A DNA stretch of 64,000 nucleotides from Buddleja alternifolia (Eukaryota; Streptophyta; Magnoliopsida; Lamiales; Scrophulariaceae). Location of the stretch: NCBI GenBank assembly GCA_019426215.1, contig CM033395.1:1867501-1931500 (forward strand), read 5' to 3'. Below, piece by piece: positions 61,377 through 64,000 of this stretch (positions within the stretch are counted from its first letter, which is position 1; each line of letters opens with the position of its first letter). The notes under the pieces were generated by a model, which did not search any database, was not told the DNA's origin, and saw only the letters and a program-made list of their open reading frames with translations. A program made the translations under genes and the position numbers.

Positions 61377-62323
61377 GGATTTATGTTTGAATTTTAGGGT
61401 AGAATTTCGAATTTTATGGTAAAATTTTGTATTTTAGGATACTATTTTCCAATTTTTATAATAGAATTTTAGTTAAAAAGTTTGATATAATTTGAGGTAG
61501 AATTTTGAATTTTTATGTTTTGGTTTTATGTATAATTTTGAAATTGGTGTTAATTATTGAATTTTAGACAATTGTTTAGGCATTAGCTTGATTTTTTTGG
61601 TATCATTTGTAGGTACTAGTTTGAATTCATTTGTATCCCACACTTTCAAATTTGTATGTATAATATTTAGTTATAATTTAGTATTTAGTGTTAATTCTTG
61701 AATATACATATAATGTTTAGGAATTAGTCCGATTTTTTTGGTAAAACTTTTAGCCATAATTTTGAACTTTTAGATATAATTTCGAATTTAGTGTTAAGTT
61801 TTGAATTTTGAAAAAATTTGTAGAATTTAGTTGTACCTCTTATTATTTAGAATTTAAGGTTGTTGTGTAATTTGGTATAAATTCAAATTTATTGTTGTTT
61901 TGATTTGAATTTGATATATTTTTAGGGTTTATTTCTGAATTTTATGGACTATTTAGTTTTTTATGTACAATCTTGAGACAATGTTTTAGGTATTATGTCG
62001 AATTGTTGGGTATAACTTTTAGTTAGAATTTTTTATTTTGAGGTATAATTAGAATTTAGTTTTAGTTATTGAACTTTGATATAATTTTAGACAAATTTGT
62101 AGGTATTGCTTCGAAATTTGGTATAACATTTAGCTATGATTTTGAATTTTTATGTTTAATTTTTAAGTGTTGATTAATTTAGTCAAATTTTAGTGTTGAT
62201 TATTGAACTTTGATATGATATAATCTGCGTATAAATTTGACTTTTTAATGTTTAGAATAGTGGATAATAATCTAATTAATTCATTGTATTCTAATTGTAC
62301 GTACTATAATTTATAAATGTAGG
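61377..62323. repeat. AT-rich degenerate repeat, no gene
   Basis: Loose reiteration of GAATTTTAG and TAGAATTT phrases with no fixed period. It ends just before the plant-mobile-domain fragment. Confidence 0.4.
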
Positions 62324-62650
62324 ATGACAAATTTGTACAATAGTGATATATGTGGGCCTGTAGATTCTAGTGTGTTGACGGATCAGACAAGCCATAGGCC
62401 TGAGTTAGTATTTTCAAGGGATGTTGGAGTATTGCGAGCCAGACGAGCGGATTCTCATTATTTTCAAATGGTCAAATTCGAAAAGTTTGTTCCACCACAT
62501 CCTCAAGTCTTACAAAAACTCCATCAAATAGGGTTTTAAAGCTTTTACTTGTTAACCAAGTGTGGCCAGCTTAGAAATGATATGGCACTTGTGACTGCAC
62601 TTATTGAGAGGTGGCGCCCGGAGATTAACATGTTTCATTGTTTGTAAATA
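62324..62650 (+). pseudogene. plant mobile domain (PP7 long-form-like) fragment
   Basis: PELVFSRDVGVLRARRADSHYF ... HPQVLQKLHQIG, then after a one-base shift in the TTTT run at 62533-62536, FYLLTKCGQLRNDMALVTAL and IERWRPEINMFHC. This is the start of the plant mobile domain found in MAIN-like proteins and in proteins labelled serine/threonine phosphatase 7 long form. The rest of the domain is absent. Such domains are often carried by transposons. Confidence 0.7.
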
Positions 62651-62689
62651 CACTTCTGAATATCTTTGATTTGAATTTAATGAGTAAAA

Positions 62690-62809
62690 CTAATCATCAT
62701 CCAACTGCCAATTACGCCCCATAGCACGAAAAATATCACCAGGAGTGTAGTGCAATTTCGGAGCTCTAAACGGCTCCATTTGTGCAATGTTAATTTGATT
62801 TACAACCAT
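62690..62809 (-). CDS. small ORF, function unknown
   Basis: A 39-codon frame, ATG at 62807-62809: MVVNQINIAQMEPFRAP, then LHYTPGDIFRAMGRNWQLDDD. It reads like protein rather than noise, but I do not recognise it. It may be one exon of a larger minus-strand gene or part of a transposon shared with the neighbouring fragments. Confidence 0.3.
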   Translation of the reverse strand: MVVNQINIAQMEPFRAPKLHYTPGDIFRAMGRNWQLDDD

Positions 62810-63141
62810 GCTCTTTACATATATAGCTGCCTAAACCCTAATGAATCATCAAATTAATCACGTGAGTAGGACAACGAAATTATGATAATGAATTGTCGCA
62901 ATCCATCTACAGCTACACAAACTGGCAAAAAGAGAAAGACATGTGATGTTTCAAACTCATCAATTCGTTCACATGAGTAGGGCAGACAAATTATGACAAA
63001 TGGATCATCAGGAAACTGATGAGACATGTGTTCGACGAGACTAATCAAATCGATCACGGGAATGATCAGTGACCAAGTCATAAATGTATAAATCAACAGC
63101 ACAAAGTCGTCATAATACATAATTCTTAGATTCAAATGAAA

Positions 63142-63561
63142 ATGGGAGAAAATCCAAACTCTAGAGGTACATGGTTATTACGAGAAAGAAACGATGAATA
63201 CGAAGTACTTCACTTTGAAGACCCAGTTGAGTAGTATTGTGGACTCAGGAGGGAATGGACTCATCGAATTATTGAATATGAGGAGTTGGTCAATGATCTT
63301 CTAACACTTGGCGTTCGAATTCCACGACGTCGATCAATACTGATGACGAGAAACAATGTCAAAAATTGTAGGAAGGCTGTTTCAAGAATAAGAATAGAAA
63401 ACAATAGGATGCTTTTTCGTCGTTCTAGATATCACATGGTTTAACTAGCAGAAGAACTTGCGTTTGCAAAAGGCCAAAGACTCACACGTCGTGAAATTTG
63501 TAATGTTTTGACTCATCCCCAATATATGTCATACTATTACATGTCGGATGAGGATGAATAA
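63142..63561 (+). pseudogene. unrecognised reading frame with two in-frame stops
   Basis: From ATG 63142 a single frame of 140 codons runs to TAA at 63559 with only two internal stops (after FEDPVE and after RYHMV). It is Arg-rich in the middle (RIPRRRSILMTRNN; MLFRRSRYHMV) and ends SYYYMSDEDE. The protein-like composition in one constant frame suggests a recently broken gene or transposon protein of about 139 residues. No family recognised. Confidence 0.4.
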
Positions 63562-64000
63562 ATTTAATTTATTTTTGACTTATTATGTGTTACGAGTTTT
63601 TTTAGGGTAGAAGTTACTACCCAATTATGTGTTCTTTTTCATGTTGCATTTTTTCCACCAGAATATCGAAATGAATCAATTCTCGCACCATTAGAAACTT
63701 TGTGAGTCAATCTACATTTTTTATGTTCAAGTCAAACCCCGAAAATCTACAGAAAACGTCGAAAAATCATCTCAAAATCACGAAAAAACTTTAAATCACA
63801 AAACAAAAAAAGAGAGGAAGAAGAGAGAAAAAGAGAGAAAAAAATTTAATCTGTGGCGCACCCAGTCAAAAGTGTTTGACTGGTTGCGCCATTGTGCGTA
63901 AATTATTTTTTTTTAAAATTTGCAGTAAAATAAAAAGAAAAAAAAAGGAAAAGTGGGTGCGCCATTACCACTGGCACACCGTGCTAGATTTGGAGTTTTT
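63562..64000. repeat. non-coding repeat with a long hairpin
   Basis: TGGCGCACCCAGTCAAA (63854-63870), loop AGTG, then a right arm (63875-63891) that pairs at 16 of 17 positions. Further GGTGCGCCATTACC text follows. No gene. Confidence 0.5.

Overview
The window is plant nuclear DNA, very probably from a eudicot. It carries plant-type introns, a coiled-coil NLR resistance gene, the end of a GH1 beta-glucosidase gene, an FT-type florigen gene with its conserved 62-bp and 41-bp middle exons, and a dense nested set of plant transposable elements. The overall look (an R1/Tm-2-like NLR and a plant-mobile-domain fragment) suggests an asterid, but the species cannot be told from sequence alone. Nothing bacterial or viral is present apart from endogenous retroelements.

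Layout, left to right. 1-921 holds the last three readable exons of a beta-glucosidase (+). 1975-10096 is one NLR gene (-) cut in two, 101 codons before its stop, by a 5489-bp hAT DNA transposon (2286-7774) with an exact 8-bp target duplication. The transposon carries its own multi-exon transposase. 10387-12164 and 12904-14216 are long-palindrome, Mutator-like non-autonomous elements. 14622-25190 is a Ty3-type LTR remnant split by a complete Ty1/copia element (15160-24539, minus oriented, TSD CCCAC). 25210-28920 holds copia-like LTR and gag remnants, and 29000-29885 the tail of a CACTA (En/Spm) transposase. 30324-31437 is an hAT non-autonomous element. 33782-35096 has two more palindromic elements. 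36630-37193 is a Ty3 3' end, and 37807-40145 is a solo LTR (TSD ATAAA).

40822-44439 is the FT gene (-), with four exons and a 182-residue product. A CACTA end lies about 180 bp past its stop codon and a small hAT MITE sits in intron 1. Two palindromic elements lie upstream (45230-45999, 46430-46857), then a tiny TRIM retrotransposon (47641-48156, TSD TTCTG) and a non-coding LTR element (48723-51081). 54280-59943 is a complete but decayed Ty3/gypsy chromovirus (-; TSD GTAGT). 60862-61373 is a Tourist-like MITE. 62324-63561 holds a broken plant-mobile-domain fragment and an unrecognised broken reading frame.

Only three host genes are convincing: the GH1 tail, the NLR (disrupted) and FT. Most of the rest is transposon sequence, several elements having exact target-site duplications that fix their borders to the base. 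The observation I consider least explained is in the leader of the copia element. Three hairpins there share an almost invariant loop but have unrelated, still self-complementary stems.
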